From NCBI GenBank assembly GCA_958496175.1, contig OY292279.1, positions 9,982,001-10,046,000 of the forward strand: DNA of 64,000 bases. The letters run 5' to 3'. Under the pieces are notes generated by a model. It saw only the letters and a list, made by a program, of their open reading frames with translations. It did no database searches and was not told the DNA's origin. Positions 21,710-33,759 of the stretch are shown in pieces. Each line of letters opens with the position of its first letter. Within the stretch, counting starts at the first letter, position 1. A program made the translations under genes and the position numbers. This stretch comes from Sisyra terminalis (lineage: Eukaryota; Arthropoda; Insecta; Neuroptera; Sisyridae).

Positions 21710-21785
21710 TGATTTGAATATTAAAAATATTTAAAAAAAAAACCGATCTTAAACAGCCTGAATTGTCTTCTTATATAGTAAAAGC

Positions 21786-24700
21786 TGAAACCTGAATTAT
21801 ATGATCTATTTTTCAGAAATACCAAAAAAAAAAATTATCAAATTTTGAGGCCTTGATACTGATTTTAAATGGTCTCTCATTGCAATTTTTGATTTTTTAA
21901 TTCAAAGCACATTTTATTCTTAAAATTTAATATTTTTATTTATTAATATTCTTATTGATGTTATGTCATCAATAAGTAGCACTTTGTAAAATAATCACTT
22001 TTGATTTTGAGGTAAATAAATATTGACACACAATTCGACACGATTCCAAAGAAGCTATAGGCTAACCTAAGACATACCCCACCATATCAACCCCCTCCCC
22101 CCCAACGCCGTACAGATTTTAACGAACAAAAAGCTCGCCTACTTTTCGGTTTTAGCCAAAAAATGAGTTTCGGCTGTAGGAAAGCCGAAACTATGACCGC
22201 AACCTAAACTGAATTCGTAAAATAAAAATGTAACAAAAAAATTTTTTTTTTCACTTTATATTTGATTCTGCAATTATGAATATCAAAAACTGTAAGTTTA
22301 ATAAAATTTAATTAAAGATTATCTTTAATATTTTTTTTAGTTCGAAAAAAAAATGATCAAAGCTAAGAAGAAATTATTTGGTTTTTAAGATATAAGATTG
22401 GACTTTGTTCTATTTTGTATATTTAAATATATAAGGTTAAAAGGAATTTTGTTTTTTTAGCTTTTTTTTTATTATTTTGTGTAATACGTAGCTAATTTTC
22501 AAAAGAAATATTAGGTGCATTTCTTTCAAATCAACCTCTTATTTCAGCATAAATAATTTATTTGAAATAAGAATTGATATTAATATGTTATGTTAATAAT
22601 TAGGTCAAATATTAGGGACTAAATGAGTAAGGATTACCTTTTGGATTTAAAAATAAAGACACCAATTGTTATTAACTTTTTTTTCTACGAAAACATAACC
22701 TTCTATGGAAATTTTGGTTTCGGCCGAAACTGAGATTTATGCCGAAATTCGGTTTCGGTTGTAAAAACCAGTTTCAGTCCGGCACTAGTTATTTGTTTAA
22801 ATTTTAAATCGCTTTAAGTACACAGTCGTTGCAAAGTTACAGAAGTTTTCTTAGTTTTATTTTGTTATTATTTTATTTAATCTTTTTTTTTTTTCGTTAT
22901 AATTATATTTTCTTCGTTTTCCAATGGATTTCATCCTAGTCACTAGTCCTGGTCACTCCTAAATTATGCACTCAAAAATTGCATCTTTTGCTACACAAAT
23001 GCAATGATCCGTTTCCATAGAATGAAAAGCCATATTATTGAACTATTTTTCGAGATTTTTTCGTCTAAAATACTAAAAATTTACAAATCATTTTTTATTC
23101 GCCTCGTTTACTATACCAATGGTAACAAAATGATTTCCAGGAATCTCAGGTAATCTCAATGATTTTCCAATGATTCAGCGGATAAATTTCGGGAAAATCA
23201 AAGTTTCATCATCAATTGTTGATTCTAATCTGTTCTTTTCAAATATCCACAATGATTTATATTCTTAATTTTTATGAATTGTCAAAAAACAAACTTTTAC
23301 CAATTAATCCTCTCAAGACACCACACTTTATCAATGAGGAAAACCACCTGTTGCTTTTCATTGAAACTTTAAGTCGACTTAAATTGATGGGAACTAGAAA
23401 TGTTTTTGGTTTTTGGAATAGAAAAACCAGTTTACCACAAATAATGTTCTACTCTAAACTAAATATAAAAAAAAGACAGCGTTCCATTTAATTTTATTTT
23501 CAATTAACACAATTCGGAATCAAAGCGAAATGGAATTTCGGACCACATTCTTGTTGCATTATAAACGATTAAAAAATAACAAACGTTCGAAAAGAATTTG
23601 GCATAGAAAAATCACATACGTCAAGGTATATGTATATATATATTTTATAATGTGGGGATTTAGAGTCTATTTTTTCACATGCATACCTCTACGAAAAATA
23701 AAACGAAAGGAATTCCAGAGAAATGATGATGATGGCTCAAGGATGGAGAGTACGAAGAGATATTTATTGCTTGTCTATGACTTGTTTTACAATTGATTTT
23801 CCTACTCAATATTCAACGTGAATTTCTTGCATAATCTTCGAGTGCTTTAGGCGGAATTGAGGCAAGGTTAATTGTTGTATTGTTTTTGGGGCTTTGGCCT
23901 CTGATTAAAATTGATTGGAACCAATAGATTAATGCCGACCAAGCTATAGATCTAGCCCAGATATTTGGTTGGTCTAGACTTTAGACGGAAATATGCCAAA
24001 TCTTTTTCCCAAAAGAATTAATCAAAATTTGCTGCAGTTCCTTTGATTCAGGTATGACAACCGTAAATAATGAATTAGTCAAACACTTGATTGATTGATC
24101 GTTAAGAGTGTTTAGGTCGTGAAATTAGATAGAATCTCAAATTCAAAACCCACGAAATTTTATTCGGTCCAAATCAGTCGTGTCCTTGGATTATTTGACG
24201 GTTTTTTTTTCGGTCAAATCTCCAAATATAGAGGGATGCATTTATCTTTGTGTGCAATTCATGGAATTTGGTCGCTCGGCTGAGATACTTTAATCAAAAA
24301 AAAAAAAATACCAAAAACAAATGTGACACGGAAGTTAAAACTGATATTTTTCAAAGATAAAAAGACCAGAATTCATGCATTATTTGCTCTTGAAATTCGA
24401 AAATCAAAGCCATAAAATTTAAACACCCAAGTGTTTTTATACGACCATCGTCGAATATCATCCACAAGTGGTGGATACTTCATCCATTGTCTAAAAATAT
24501 GCAGATGATCTCAATGTTTTATAAGGCAGTTAACATCTAATCGGTTTGCAGTTTTGTGAAAGTTAATCATAATAAATGAAATGATTAATTGTTTAACTCG
24601 TTTAGTATACAGCCATGAATTATATTGTATTGTTGGGAACTTGAGAACTTTTCCGTGTCTACATTGGTTTTTTTTTCTCTCCTTTTTGTTGCATTCTAAA

Positions 24701-25654
24701 AATGGTAAAGTTATGATGGACTGCTTTTTCATACGTTTTGTTCGTCTTTTTGTGAACGATGCAAAAAGTGTTGCATTGAACTTTACCTTCAATAAAAGTA
24801 TCAATTAGTGTCTTTTTTTATTGATTGATTCAAGTCGATTTTTTGAGCCGGAAATCGTCGCTCTTTGTAACAGTAAACGAATCAAGAATTGTCTTAATCT
24901 TTATCGAATTTATTCTCTTAAAAACATTTATGATTTTGTCTTTAAACTTCCGAAGAAAACTGCCACAAAATTCATGAATTTTCTAAACCAAAAATCTGGA
25001 AATTCACTTGATATTTTTTTCATTCTTTGAGTAGACCAAATCGGGTATGACAACATTAATTATACAAAAGAATTAATCAATTGCAATCGTACTCAATAAG
25101 CTACAAAAAATCAAAAATTTGGGACTTTCAGGAGTGGGTCCAAAAGGAAAAATAGGGATTAAAAAAAATATATGGAGGTATCTGACGGGATAAACATGTC
25201 TTTAGTCACCCCCTCCCCCTTCGATTATCAATTGATCCATAGAAAACTCCATAATTTGGAACAAATTTTGTAAAAGAGAAAATTTGTAAATTTTGTGAGA
25301 ATAAATTAAGGGAAGAATAAAAAAGGCGGGGGGGATTCAATGATGTGTATCTTAACTTGGCCCATAACCTATTTATAATCGTATTAAATTGTGTGATAAA
25401 TATTATTTAACTTAAAGAAACATAATTCTAATGGATTTATTTAAAAAAGCTCTAGTTAGGATTTATATTTTGATTTGTTCAAAACTCAATCCATAATTAA
25501 GCAAATTTTCACTTTCCAAAGTGGTTATATGAAAGTCGGAAACTTTTTGCCAGTCCCCTCACCCTTTTTTTATGTATATTTTGGCTAAAATGGTAGAAAA
25601 TTATACTTTTGTTAATCAAAATAAGATTTTTTCACTGATTTTGAACAGTTATAC
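21786..25654. other. Long stretch of unique AT-rich DNA
   Basis: No gene was supported. Noted: a C-rich patch at 22078-22100; a 'ggtttcggccgaaact'-type palindromic patch at 22715-22790 ending 'cagtccggcactag', reminiscent of a hAT element end but without a partner; frames of 60-97 codons at 23216-23796 and 24511-25030 with no recognised domain; C-rich and G-rich patches near 25210 and 25328. Confidence 0.4.
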
Positions 25655-25775
25655 TGTGTATACAATATAGAGGATATATTGCGGTCCAATTTATGTAGTA
25701 TAATTCAATATAATAGTATATAAAAATAATACCATAAACATAAATTTGAACTGAAGTTCAAAGAAAAATATTCGT

Positions 25776-25823
25776 GACGTATTGCCCAGATAAGTATTTC
25801 GATTGCCAGGCAATCTTCCTCAG
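25776..25823 (-). ncRNA. Hammerhead-like motif (F1 copy 2, left arm)
   Basis: Minus strand: CTGAGGA, A, stem GATTGC-CTG-GCAATC, GAAA, then hairpin ending ACGTC. Core boxes intact. Confidence 0.4.
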
Positions 25824-25916
25824 ATTTATACAGACTTAATAATTGAGGTCAATCCGTGATTATTTTGTGAATCATCACAAAGCAGTTACGGAGTGATCCA
25901 AACTACTTGATGACCA

Positions 25917-25964
25917 CTGAGGAAGATTGCTTGGAAATCGAAATACGTATCTGGGTAATACGTC
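25917..25964 (+). ncRNA. Hammerhead-like motif (F1 copy 2, right arm)
   Basis: CTGAGGA, A, stem GATTGC against a slightly damaged GAAATC, GAAA, hairpin ACGTAT/ATACGT. Confidence 0.4.
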
Positions 25965-26331
25965 ACGAATATTTTTGTTTGAACTTTTGTTCAAATTTAT
26001 GTTTATGGTATGATTTTTATATATTATTGTATTGAATTATACTACATAAATTGGACCGCAATATATCCTATATTGTATACACTATATACTTTTGTTGTTC
26101 AAAAATTGATCAAAATTCAAAGACCCATATTGAGGTATTGATACCATGAGTGGAATACCCATGAATACCATGAGTGGTATTTTTTTTTTTTTTATTGAGT
26201 CCCCCTCCTCTCAGAAAATTAAAGTTAATATAAAGTGGCGTAAATGAACAAATTTTTGGTATTTTGTGATGTTAGATGTGGTAAGCATTTTATCCAAAAG
26301 CCTCAACAATAACAAAGAATTATATTAGTAC

Positions 26332-26364
26332 CTGAAGAAGTTGGAAAACCGATGAAACGGGTTG
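26332..26364 (+). ncRNA. Isolated hammerhead-like motif
   Basis: CTGAAGA, A, stem GTTGG-AAAA-CCGAT (three canonical pairs and two G.U), GAAAC, GGGTTG. It has the same architecture as families F1-F3 but lies outside any palindrome I can see. It is probably a fragment of another Penelope-type terminal repeat. Confidence 0.35.
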
Positions 26365-26939
26365 TACAATAATAAAAAAGTTAAAATTAAAATAAATTCT
26401 AAGAAAAAAGAATATAAATAATTATTAAAAATATTGAAAAGAACCATCAAAATATTGAAAAAAAAAGAATTATTTATACGAATAAATGAACCATTGAAAC
26501 TTTTAAAGTCTAAGCAATCAATAAAATGACGCTTCAATTCAAGGGAATACCATAGGACTGAAGTCGCAGGTAACAGCGGATTCAAATATTGACGCGAATC
26601 TGATTTATAACAGAAATATATAACATTGGATTTTCTTTATAAAATAACCGGTTTTATATACATTTAAGTCAATAATAGACTTGCCCCATTATCAAAATAA
26701 ACGCCTAAAATAGTACAAATAAAATGATTTTCAAAAATAAGACGGTCAATTTTTTTTCAAGTCCAGTATAAGGGGGGGGAAGCACTAAAATCATAATTGT
26801 TTACCACTTTTGAAATAAACAATTTAATATTTTTTTCATTTCTTCCACAAAGTTCAATACACAATTTGGTAGAATAATATGTTCAAAATGGTATAGGCAG
26901 GCTGGCAAGAAATATTTCAACCCTTTATCCGTTTCTCAT
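26365..26939. other. Unique AT-rich DNA
   Basis: No gene was supported. The minus-strand frame at 26325-26585 overlaps the motif above and is rich in Phe/Leu/Asn, as expected from A/T-rich non-coding DNA. Confidence 0.4.
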
Positions 26940-27790
26940 TCATTGTAACTATAGAGCTATAGCATGTAAAATAAGGGTGTGTAAATAATTTTTTATTGTA
27001 AAAATTTTAGTGCTTTTAATTGATCGAATTTAATATTTGGGGGGAGGCATTGATTTTCAAAAGTTTTTTTTCACTGATCTATAGGAAAGATGGAGATCAA
27101 TAATTTAAACTTGATGTTGTATGACCAACCCTCTTTCTCTTGTCTTAGCTATTACAAGAAAAACATAGTTAAGTTAATCAATTTTCTTTCCGATGCATGT
27201 CTTTTTTCGAATGAAAATTAGGAAAGGGAGCAAAGGTATTTAAGGGATGAATTACTTACCTAAAGGATGGGCGAAGATTAGCATCGAAAATGCAAGCTAA
27301 ATTCAGGAAATATTCCTCTTATTTTTGCTATAACGTGGAAAATAGAGTTGTATAATATTTAATTTTCTACCCAAAACTATAGTGCATTTTTTTTTGAATT
27401 TTCATTTAAAGGTAATTTTAGTATTTGAAGGCTTAAATACTGTCCTAAACGGAGAAAGAGTACTATCATCTGTTCAAGCGAGCTTTTGCTAACTCACCCC
27501 ACCCCCTTTTTTTAAAGCTATAACACGAAAAATAAAGTTGTTGAAAGTTTCTTTCTTGTACAAAGCTATGGTGCAATTGACTATTCGAATTTGCATTAGA
27601 AGGGGGTTGGAGGGTTGGATTGACATTTACGGATTTAAATACTTACCTACAGGAAGGCAGAGGACTGTTACATAGGATTCAAGCTTAATTTTATTTTTTG
27701 GGTTTGAATTTGGTGGGGATGTATTAACATTTAAGGGTTTCAGTACCTACCTGTAGGAAAGAAGAGAAGTACAATTAGGAATTTAAAACA
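26940..27790. repeat. Degenerate tandem array, unit about 190-200 bp
   Basis: Four or more units share 'gctataacacgaaaaataaa'-like phrases (26950, 27330, 27520), an 'aaagctatggtgca' phrase (about 27378, 27567) and 'ggatttaaatacttacctac' phrases (27247, 27432, 27634, 27738). Divergence is high and spacing uneven (185, 203, 104 bp), so the array is old. Confidence 0.6.
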
Positions 27791-28194
27791 GAAAGGAACC
27801 CAAATCGGATGTGGAGATTTTAATCCCGAGAACATTTCCTAACTTAACTTTTGTGGAAGAAATCCTAACCAGGAAAGAACAATGTTAAGATGAATCTTTA
27901 AAAAGATCAGATAACATTTGGGACAACAAAGAAATCAAGGAATAATGAAGAAAAAGAAGGAGTTGATAGAAGAAAGGAATTTTGGGGAAATCCTTGGATA
28001 ACGTGTAAGGAATGACCTAAAAAAGGTTAACCACACTGTAGATTTAGGAAGGCACTGAATTGGGAGCATAGGCCAATTCCAAGTTTGCCACTTTGCAGGT
28101 TGCTCACGAAGAATTTGGTGAAAGGAAAAGGAAATGGGATCCCCCCCCTTTGAAATTACACCATAAAAAGAAAAAAGGCTTGAAGTATAGATTA
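27791..28194. other. Unique purine-rich DNA
   Basis: A-rich and G-rich sequence ('aatgaagaaaaagaagga') without a recognised gene; one C-run at 28141-28148. Confidence 0.4.
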
Positions 28195-28365
28195 AGATCA
28201 ATCCGTGATTACTTTGCGATTCATCACATAGTGATTACAAAGAGTTGATGACCACTGATGACGATTGCTTGGCAATCTAAATACATATCTGGGCAATACG
28301 TCAGTAGTTCATTTGTTTTTTTATAGTTTACTTTTCTAAATTATATTACAAAAATAAGACTTTTT
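28195..28365 (+). mobile_element. F1 element, half copy of the 62.5-kb subtype
   Basis: The central 'gattcatcacata' phrase, 'gatgaccactgatgac', 'gattgcttggcaatc' and 'tatctgggcaatacgtca' are present, followed by 'ttatagtttacttttctaaa', which matches the subtype at 62458-62832 and not the other F1 copies. Confidence 0.7.
28254..28302 (+). ncRNA. Hammerhead-like motif (F1 half copy)
   Basis: CTGATGA, C, stem GATTGC-TTG-GCAATC, then TAAA in place of GAAA, then a hairpin ending ACGTC. The G-to-T change in the second box would be expected to abolish a hammerhead. Confidence 0.3.
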
Positions 28366-29527
28366 GCCGTTTGTTTTAACATTTCTTTTAAAATTTCATA
28401 GCAAATTTTTAGGTGTTTGGTAACCAAGCGAAGTTATAGATTTCCAGAGGTGAATTAATAAGTTATTTATTTTGGCAGTCTCATAGGAATTCACTCGTTT
28501 TGTTTTCAAGGAAAACATTCCATAGAAATAGATTGATATTTTATATAAATTTCACTAATAAAACTTAAGTTTTTTCGTTGGAATTCTCAGAAAGAAAAGT
28601 AAATATAATTTATAAATGTCGTCTCAATTCAACAATAAAACTGTCATCTTCAATTTCGCCAAACTTTCAAGCGTTAATCTGTCCAAATTTTTTTTTTGTC
28701 GACTTATTTAAAATAAATTAACAAGTCAAAGAACCCTGTTATCATCTCAATTATCAATTAGCTGATGTGCACGCATTTTGGCAATTAATTTCGCCGTATT
28801 ACGAACGCATTACTAAATGATTACTCAAATAACCATCGCGTGTGGAGTAACCCATACATTGGGGCTCATGACGAAACACTGTATAAATGGAATTAAAAAA
28901 AATAATTCACCACTTCTTATATAAAGTATATAATATATGTATATATTTTTTTTTCTCTTCCGAACGATTAAATATGATCTAATTGACCACATTATGGGTT
29001 CAGTCTGCGAAGAAAATTTTATGTTTATTAACGCCAACATTTAGTGTATTCATTAGACTATTGCTACTGGTCGGTTTGTGCATGTAATCGTTTTTTTTTT
29101 TTTTGTAAGTTTTGATTAAAAGCAAACGTTTAGAAGGTCAGTGAAACAACCCATATTCTAATTGGTACACACATTTGGCAGTCAAATGTTCAGGGAAATT
29201 ATAAATCAAGATTTATCGGGGATTTGGATATAGTGTGTGAAAATTGGCTTGGGAAAATCAAAACCGAATGATTTCAGTTTAGTTGGGGCAATTTAAGGGA
29301 ATATTTCAATGTTTAAAATCTTCAGGACTTCATCTAAAGTTACCGAATTATTTTCCCAGCGAATTGTTCCATTGAATTGAAAATATAAGTTATTAAATAC
29401 TTATAAAGTTTGAATTATCTGATACTTGTGCTTTACCCTCAAATTTGTTTAAAATTTAGAATCTTCAATTAAGGCTTAGGAATTCATCTTTCATTTAGCC
29501 TCATTGAATTGAAATCATTAGATCTAT
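28366..29527. other. Unique AT-rich DNA
   Basis: No supported gene. The minus-strand frame 28825-29040 has no recognised domain. Confidence 0.4.
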
Positions 29528-30472
29528 TATTATAAAGAGGAAAGATTTGATTGTTTGTTTGCTTTGAATAGGCTCCGAAACTACTTGACCGATTTGAAAA
29601 ATTCTTTCACTGTTGGGAAGCTATACTATTTCCGGTGAACATAGGCTATATTAAATTTTCAAAAAAGTTAGGGATCCATACTAAAACTCCAATAATGTAG
29701 CCCAAGGTCTGAAAAAATTACCAAAAAACATTCTTTTATCGCGTGCACTGCGAAAACTATTGGTTATAGAACAAAATAATGTAGTACGATTTTGCAGAAC
29801 ATATCATTATCTACAAAAAATAGAGCAACAGCATATGTTTAACTATTATAGTTATGTCACAATAAGTGTTTTTTTTTATTTTAAAAAATATATATAAATG
29901 CCACCGCTATAAAAGCTCTTTTATTTATACTTTGGGATTAACCTTATCAAAATAAATGACTTCATATTTAAGTTTGCTTCAATGCCATTATATAACTTTT
30001 TGAGTTATTCAATTTGAACATTTCATTCGAAAGATATCACAAGTTTAAAAATGTAAGTTATTTGAAAAATGTCGCATGGTCACCTCATTTTATTTATAAT
30101 TAAGACCAACTTTGTTGAACTTGGCGATATTTTTTATTTATGTATAGATGCTGATTGATTTACAGATTATTTGGTCTACGGTAGGTATACCTACCGTGGC
30201 TATACGCAAAAGACATACTCTTTTTAGATATTTATAAATATTTTTAGAAAATTAATTGATTATTACATAGAACAATTTTATTCTTTGCGAAAGTTTATTA
30301 AATGTGTCTTTTCAAAGTTGACGAAATAGTGTTTTTAAGTATGATTATGTTTTTCGTAAAAGAAATAAGAAAAATAAAAATTTTCATATACCCCTACAAA
30401 TAGCAAAGCTAAAAAGAAAATATAATCTACACTTACGTTACGCAGACGAAGTTGCGGGGATCAGCTTGTATT
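29528..30472 (+). mobile_element. Dispersed insect repeat, Helitron-like (tentative)
   Basis: It begins with a 'gaggaaagatttgattg' and 'tgtttgtttgctttg' lead, then 'aataggctccgaaactactt' and 'gaccgatttgaaaaattctt', phrases I recall from repeats found across many insects. It ends near 30472 with 'gcagacgaagttgcgggg' and 'atcagcttgt'. The CGC...GCG hairpin a few bases before a CT-R-R-like end fits a non-autonomous Helitron, but a tailed retroelement is not excluded. No coding remains. Confidence 0.5.
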
Positions 30473-30962
30473 AAATACATTTAAATTTTACCTAAAAAAG
30501 TTACCCAAAAGCGACAGCCTAATTCTCATATCAACCTACCACATCAAATCATAAAATTTTGATGAAAATCTGAACTAAATTGATTAAATTTTAATTTAAA
30601 ACAGAAATTTATTTCAATCATAATGAGACTTCTTAATGCCAAAACATTTCCTAAGGCTATTTTGCGTTTCAGACATTTCTCAAGGGTTTATTATTTCTTA
30701 TTATTTTTTTATTTTAATTCACACGCAAAGTCAATCAAAAAGTTAATTAATTTTTTGTGGATTACTTTTGCCAGTAAAACCTTCTAAAAATGATTCAAAG
30801 CTTTACAGATTTTTTCAGGTTTATAATATTTCAAGTAACAAAGGTTCTTAAGTTATTGTTCCTTAGTTATTCCTTTACCTTAGTTATTTTTAGTTATAGT
30901 GAATTCAATTAAACTTACGCAAAATTAGATCCCTAAAGTTCAAACTACTTTTTTTTAAAATA
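30473..30962. other. Unique AT-rich DNA
   Basis: Nothing recognised. Confidence 0.4.
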
Positions 30963-31115
30963 AGAAAACTATTCAGGTTGTTTAAGATCGGTTTTTTTTT
31001 TATTTAATATTTTTACTATTCAATTAGCTACGTTTCGTTATATATCGTAACTTCATCAGGCTTCTTGATTCACCAAAAATATAATATTTTCAATTTAAAT
31101 TTATTAAATTTAAAC
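30963..31115 (-). mobile_element. F2 palindromic element, half copy
   Basis: It matches the left arm of the 21-kb F2 element, from 'ctattcaggttgtttaagat' to 'aatattttcaatttaaattt', including the hairpin motif at 31027-31059. Confidence 0.75.
31027..31059 (-). ncRNA. Hammerhead-like motif (F2 half copy)
   Basis: Minus strand: CTGATGA, A, stem GTTAC against a slightly damaged ATAAC, GAAAC, GTAGC. Confidence 0.4.
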
Positions 31116-31309
31116 TACTGCTTTTGAAAGCTTGGGATACTTGGTTTCCTGTTCGATTACCGAATCTCCATAAGATTAGTGTTTTTAAATTTTAATAACT
31201 TTTTAACGATTTGGAGAAACGCTTAATAATTTTCACAGGAGCTTTAGCATTCAATAAGAAACATTATACTAAATTATACAAAAAAATTTCGACAAAAACA
31301 AACGATTGA

Positions 31310-33595
31310 CTATAAACTGTTGACTTTCACGAAAATTATCCAAATTTAAGGGTTGTTTTTCGTGTCAGTCATAAAAAGATGTTCACGAAAACATTTTATG
31401 CAATTTGCCGCCTTTTGTTTGGATTCTTTTACACTTCACCCTTAAAAGAACTATTGTATTCCGTATTGTTGCATGTTCCAATTGGTCAGGTTTGTTTCTA
31501 AGATAAATCTCAGCATCTTCCATCTCACATCCAAGAAAACCAAAAGAATTGAGATGGCTTTGAATCATAGCTGGGTACTCATATAAGGGTTGTTTAGTAA
31601 AATACTTACAAACTATTGTTCAAGACCTTCAAGGTTATATCCCAAAGGTTTGTACTTGGAAACAAAAAAATTTCGACCAAAAACAACCCATTGAATAAAA
31701 ACTGTTGATTTTCACGAAAATTATCCAAATTTAAGGGTTGTTTTTCATGTCAATTATAAAAAGGTATTCACGAAAACATTTTGTTCAATTTTTTTCGACA
31801 ACAATCCGCAAAAAAAAAGGTGAAATTAACTTGGGAATATGGGAAAAATAGGACAAACTATAATTCCAGATAAAGGATATTATTATTAAGAAGGGGTTTT
31901 TTGACCAAATTCAAAAGAATTATTCTGTATTTTCAAACTTTAAACCATTCAAAAAAAATATTATGCCCAAAATGTATACAAATTGGAAATCAAATAAAAT
32001 AAACGAAAAAAACCCATTAATTAAGACTTGTTGATCTTTCCGTATATCGGGCCAATTTAAGGGATGATTTTATTGGTGCTCACCAAGAAAATATGTCCAC
32101 TTGGCTGTGCTGTTTTTTTTTTTAAAATTCCCGCAAATAAGGGATGAAATCGATTGGGAATGTGGGCAAAGTTGGACAAACTTGCAATCCAAAAAAAAAT
32201 TATATTAAGTAAGGGTTTTTGACGGAAATTTAAACAAAAAATTCTAAATATTTGAAGCTTTACAATAAATTACTCAAAATTAAAAATGATCATTAATTTG
32301 GATTTTGTAAAAAAAATTTATAGTTCAAATATTATTAATACTGGGCTCTTTTAAGACCAACGTGTTATAGAAAAGCAGAGTTTTCTTATTTGAACCATGA
32401 TAGTATACTTGCTTTTGAAAATATCAAATCGAATTTTGAAGTAAATTTTTTCATTATTTATATTCTTATTTATTTTTATTTTTATAGCCCACTTTTGGAA
32501 AATGGATCTTTCCGATTACTAGTCCTCTACTAGCTTCTGTACTTAGAGGTTGCTAAAATTGTCTTTAAATAACTAATTCTTTTCAATATATCATCGAACA
32601 ATAATACTTTTACCACCAAAAAAAAAAAAACTAAAGAAATAATTTCTTTAACTTACGATAGAAATCTATTAATAAATCGATTCCGATTTGAAATTCAAAT
32701 GACAACATTGGCGGCCGTTTGTCGCGCACCTATTTAAAATTCATTCAAGCCAATTCCGTTGTGACTAATTTAGTCCATATTTGGCCAAATCCAGCTAATT
32801 AGAATTTTTTTCTCTTATTTCTATGAAAAAAAAAACACACACACAAATTAAAACATTGAAATATTTAAATTTTTCATCTTTTCTTACATTAGTTCAAGGG
32901 CGCAACAGTTGCTAACAATTATGCTTTCTTGGCACATGCTATGTTTTTGGCAATGGATATCAATCAACGATTGCAGAAAGCACATGAGTCTTATGAATAA
33001 ATATTCATAAATTTGTATTGAAAGCAATTTTTAACAATTCTTTTTTTTTTTTTTGAACCATTTAAAGTTTGAAAATACAGAATAATTCGTTTGAATTTTG
33101 TCAAACAACCCTTTCTTAATAATAATATGCTTTATCTGGAATTGTAGTTTGTCCTATTTTTCCCATATTCCCAAGTTAATTTCGTCCCTTTTTTTCGGAT
33201 TGTTTTCGAAAAAAAATTCCATAAAATGTTTTCGTGATCATCTGTTTATAATTGACTTGAAAAACAACCCTTAAATTTGGATAATTTTCGTGAAAGTCAA
33301 CAGTTTTTAGTCAATGGGTTGTTTTTGTCGGAATTTTTTTGTTTCCTATTACAAACCTTTGGGATCAAGTATTGAACAATAGTTTGTAAGCATTTTACTA
33401 AACAACCCTTATTTGAGTACCCAGCTTTTACTCAAAGCATCTCAATTCTTTTGGTTCTCCTGGATGTGAGACGGAAGATGGAAAATCTGCTGAGATTTAT
33501 CTTAGAAACAAACCGGATCAATTGGAACTAACAATACGGGATACAATAGTTCTTTTAAGGGTGCAGTATAGAAGAATTCTAACCAAAGGCGTCTT
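31310..33595. mobile_element. Inverted-repeat element with arms of about 550 bp
   Basis: The left arm (about 31400-31965) and right arm (about 33055-33590) are inverted. Landmarks are 'cttccatctcacatcca' near 31516 against 'ctggatgtgagacggaag' near 33463; 'ttgggatcaagtattgaaca' near 33359 against 31620; and 'ttttgtttcctattacaaac' near 33338. A shorter unit with 'cacgaaaattatccaaattt' repeats directly at 31328, 31712 and, decayed, at about 32050. The minus-strand frame 31383-31568 reads EIYLRNKPDQLEHATIRNTI and its inverted partner EIYLRNKPDQLE at about 33499, so a short coding remnant is possible. I do not recognise it. Confidence 0.7.
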
Positions 33596-33759
33596 ATGAA
33601 GAAAAAGAAAAAGAAGAAGAACTTAGTTATTTAATACCATTTTTCTATAGGGTGTTTCAATAAGATCGCAAGATTTGAATTACGCGCCATGATTGATAGT
33701 CATAATGGCACATGATTATGACGTCATAAATCGAAAGGTAACAGATGGGAGTTAATAAA

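Larger units (their letters stand above)
21085..21785. mobile_element. Palindromic element, family F2, with a nested G-run miniature element
   Basis: The outer arms 21085-21228 and 21618-21785 are inverted. Each contains 'gctacgtttcgttacg' next to 'cttcatcaggcttcttga' (left), or the reverse (right), and an 'aatatttaattttttgtg'-type A/T block. A second symmetric unit (21228-21618) with ends AAGGGACTGTTCATAAAATA and the related AAGGGACCGTTAATAAAATA sits inside. A half copy of the outer part lies at 30963-31115. Confidence 0.75.
25655..26085. mobile_element. Palindromic 'GATTGC' element, family F1, copy 2
   Basis: Full-length inverted repeat with ends GTGTATACAATATAGAGG and the complement near 26040-26085. 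It includes both hammerhead-like hairpins and the central 'gatcatc/cagttacggagtgatcc' region. Upstream it shares 'ctgattttgaacagttatac' with the flanks of the copies at 6.2 and 38.4 kb, so the mobile unit extends about 35 bp beyond the GTATAC palindrome. Confidence 0.8.

Noticed and set aside
22715..22795. hAT-type end with ggtttcggccgaaact and cagtccggcactag
   Set aside because: No left-end partner or target duplication could be found; kept as a note only.
23216..23796. Two adjacent plus-strand frames as a small gene pair
   Set aside because: Composition like flanking DNA and no recognised motif.
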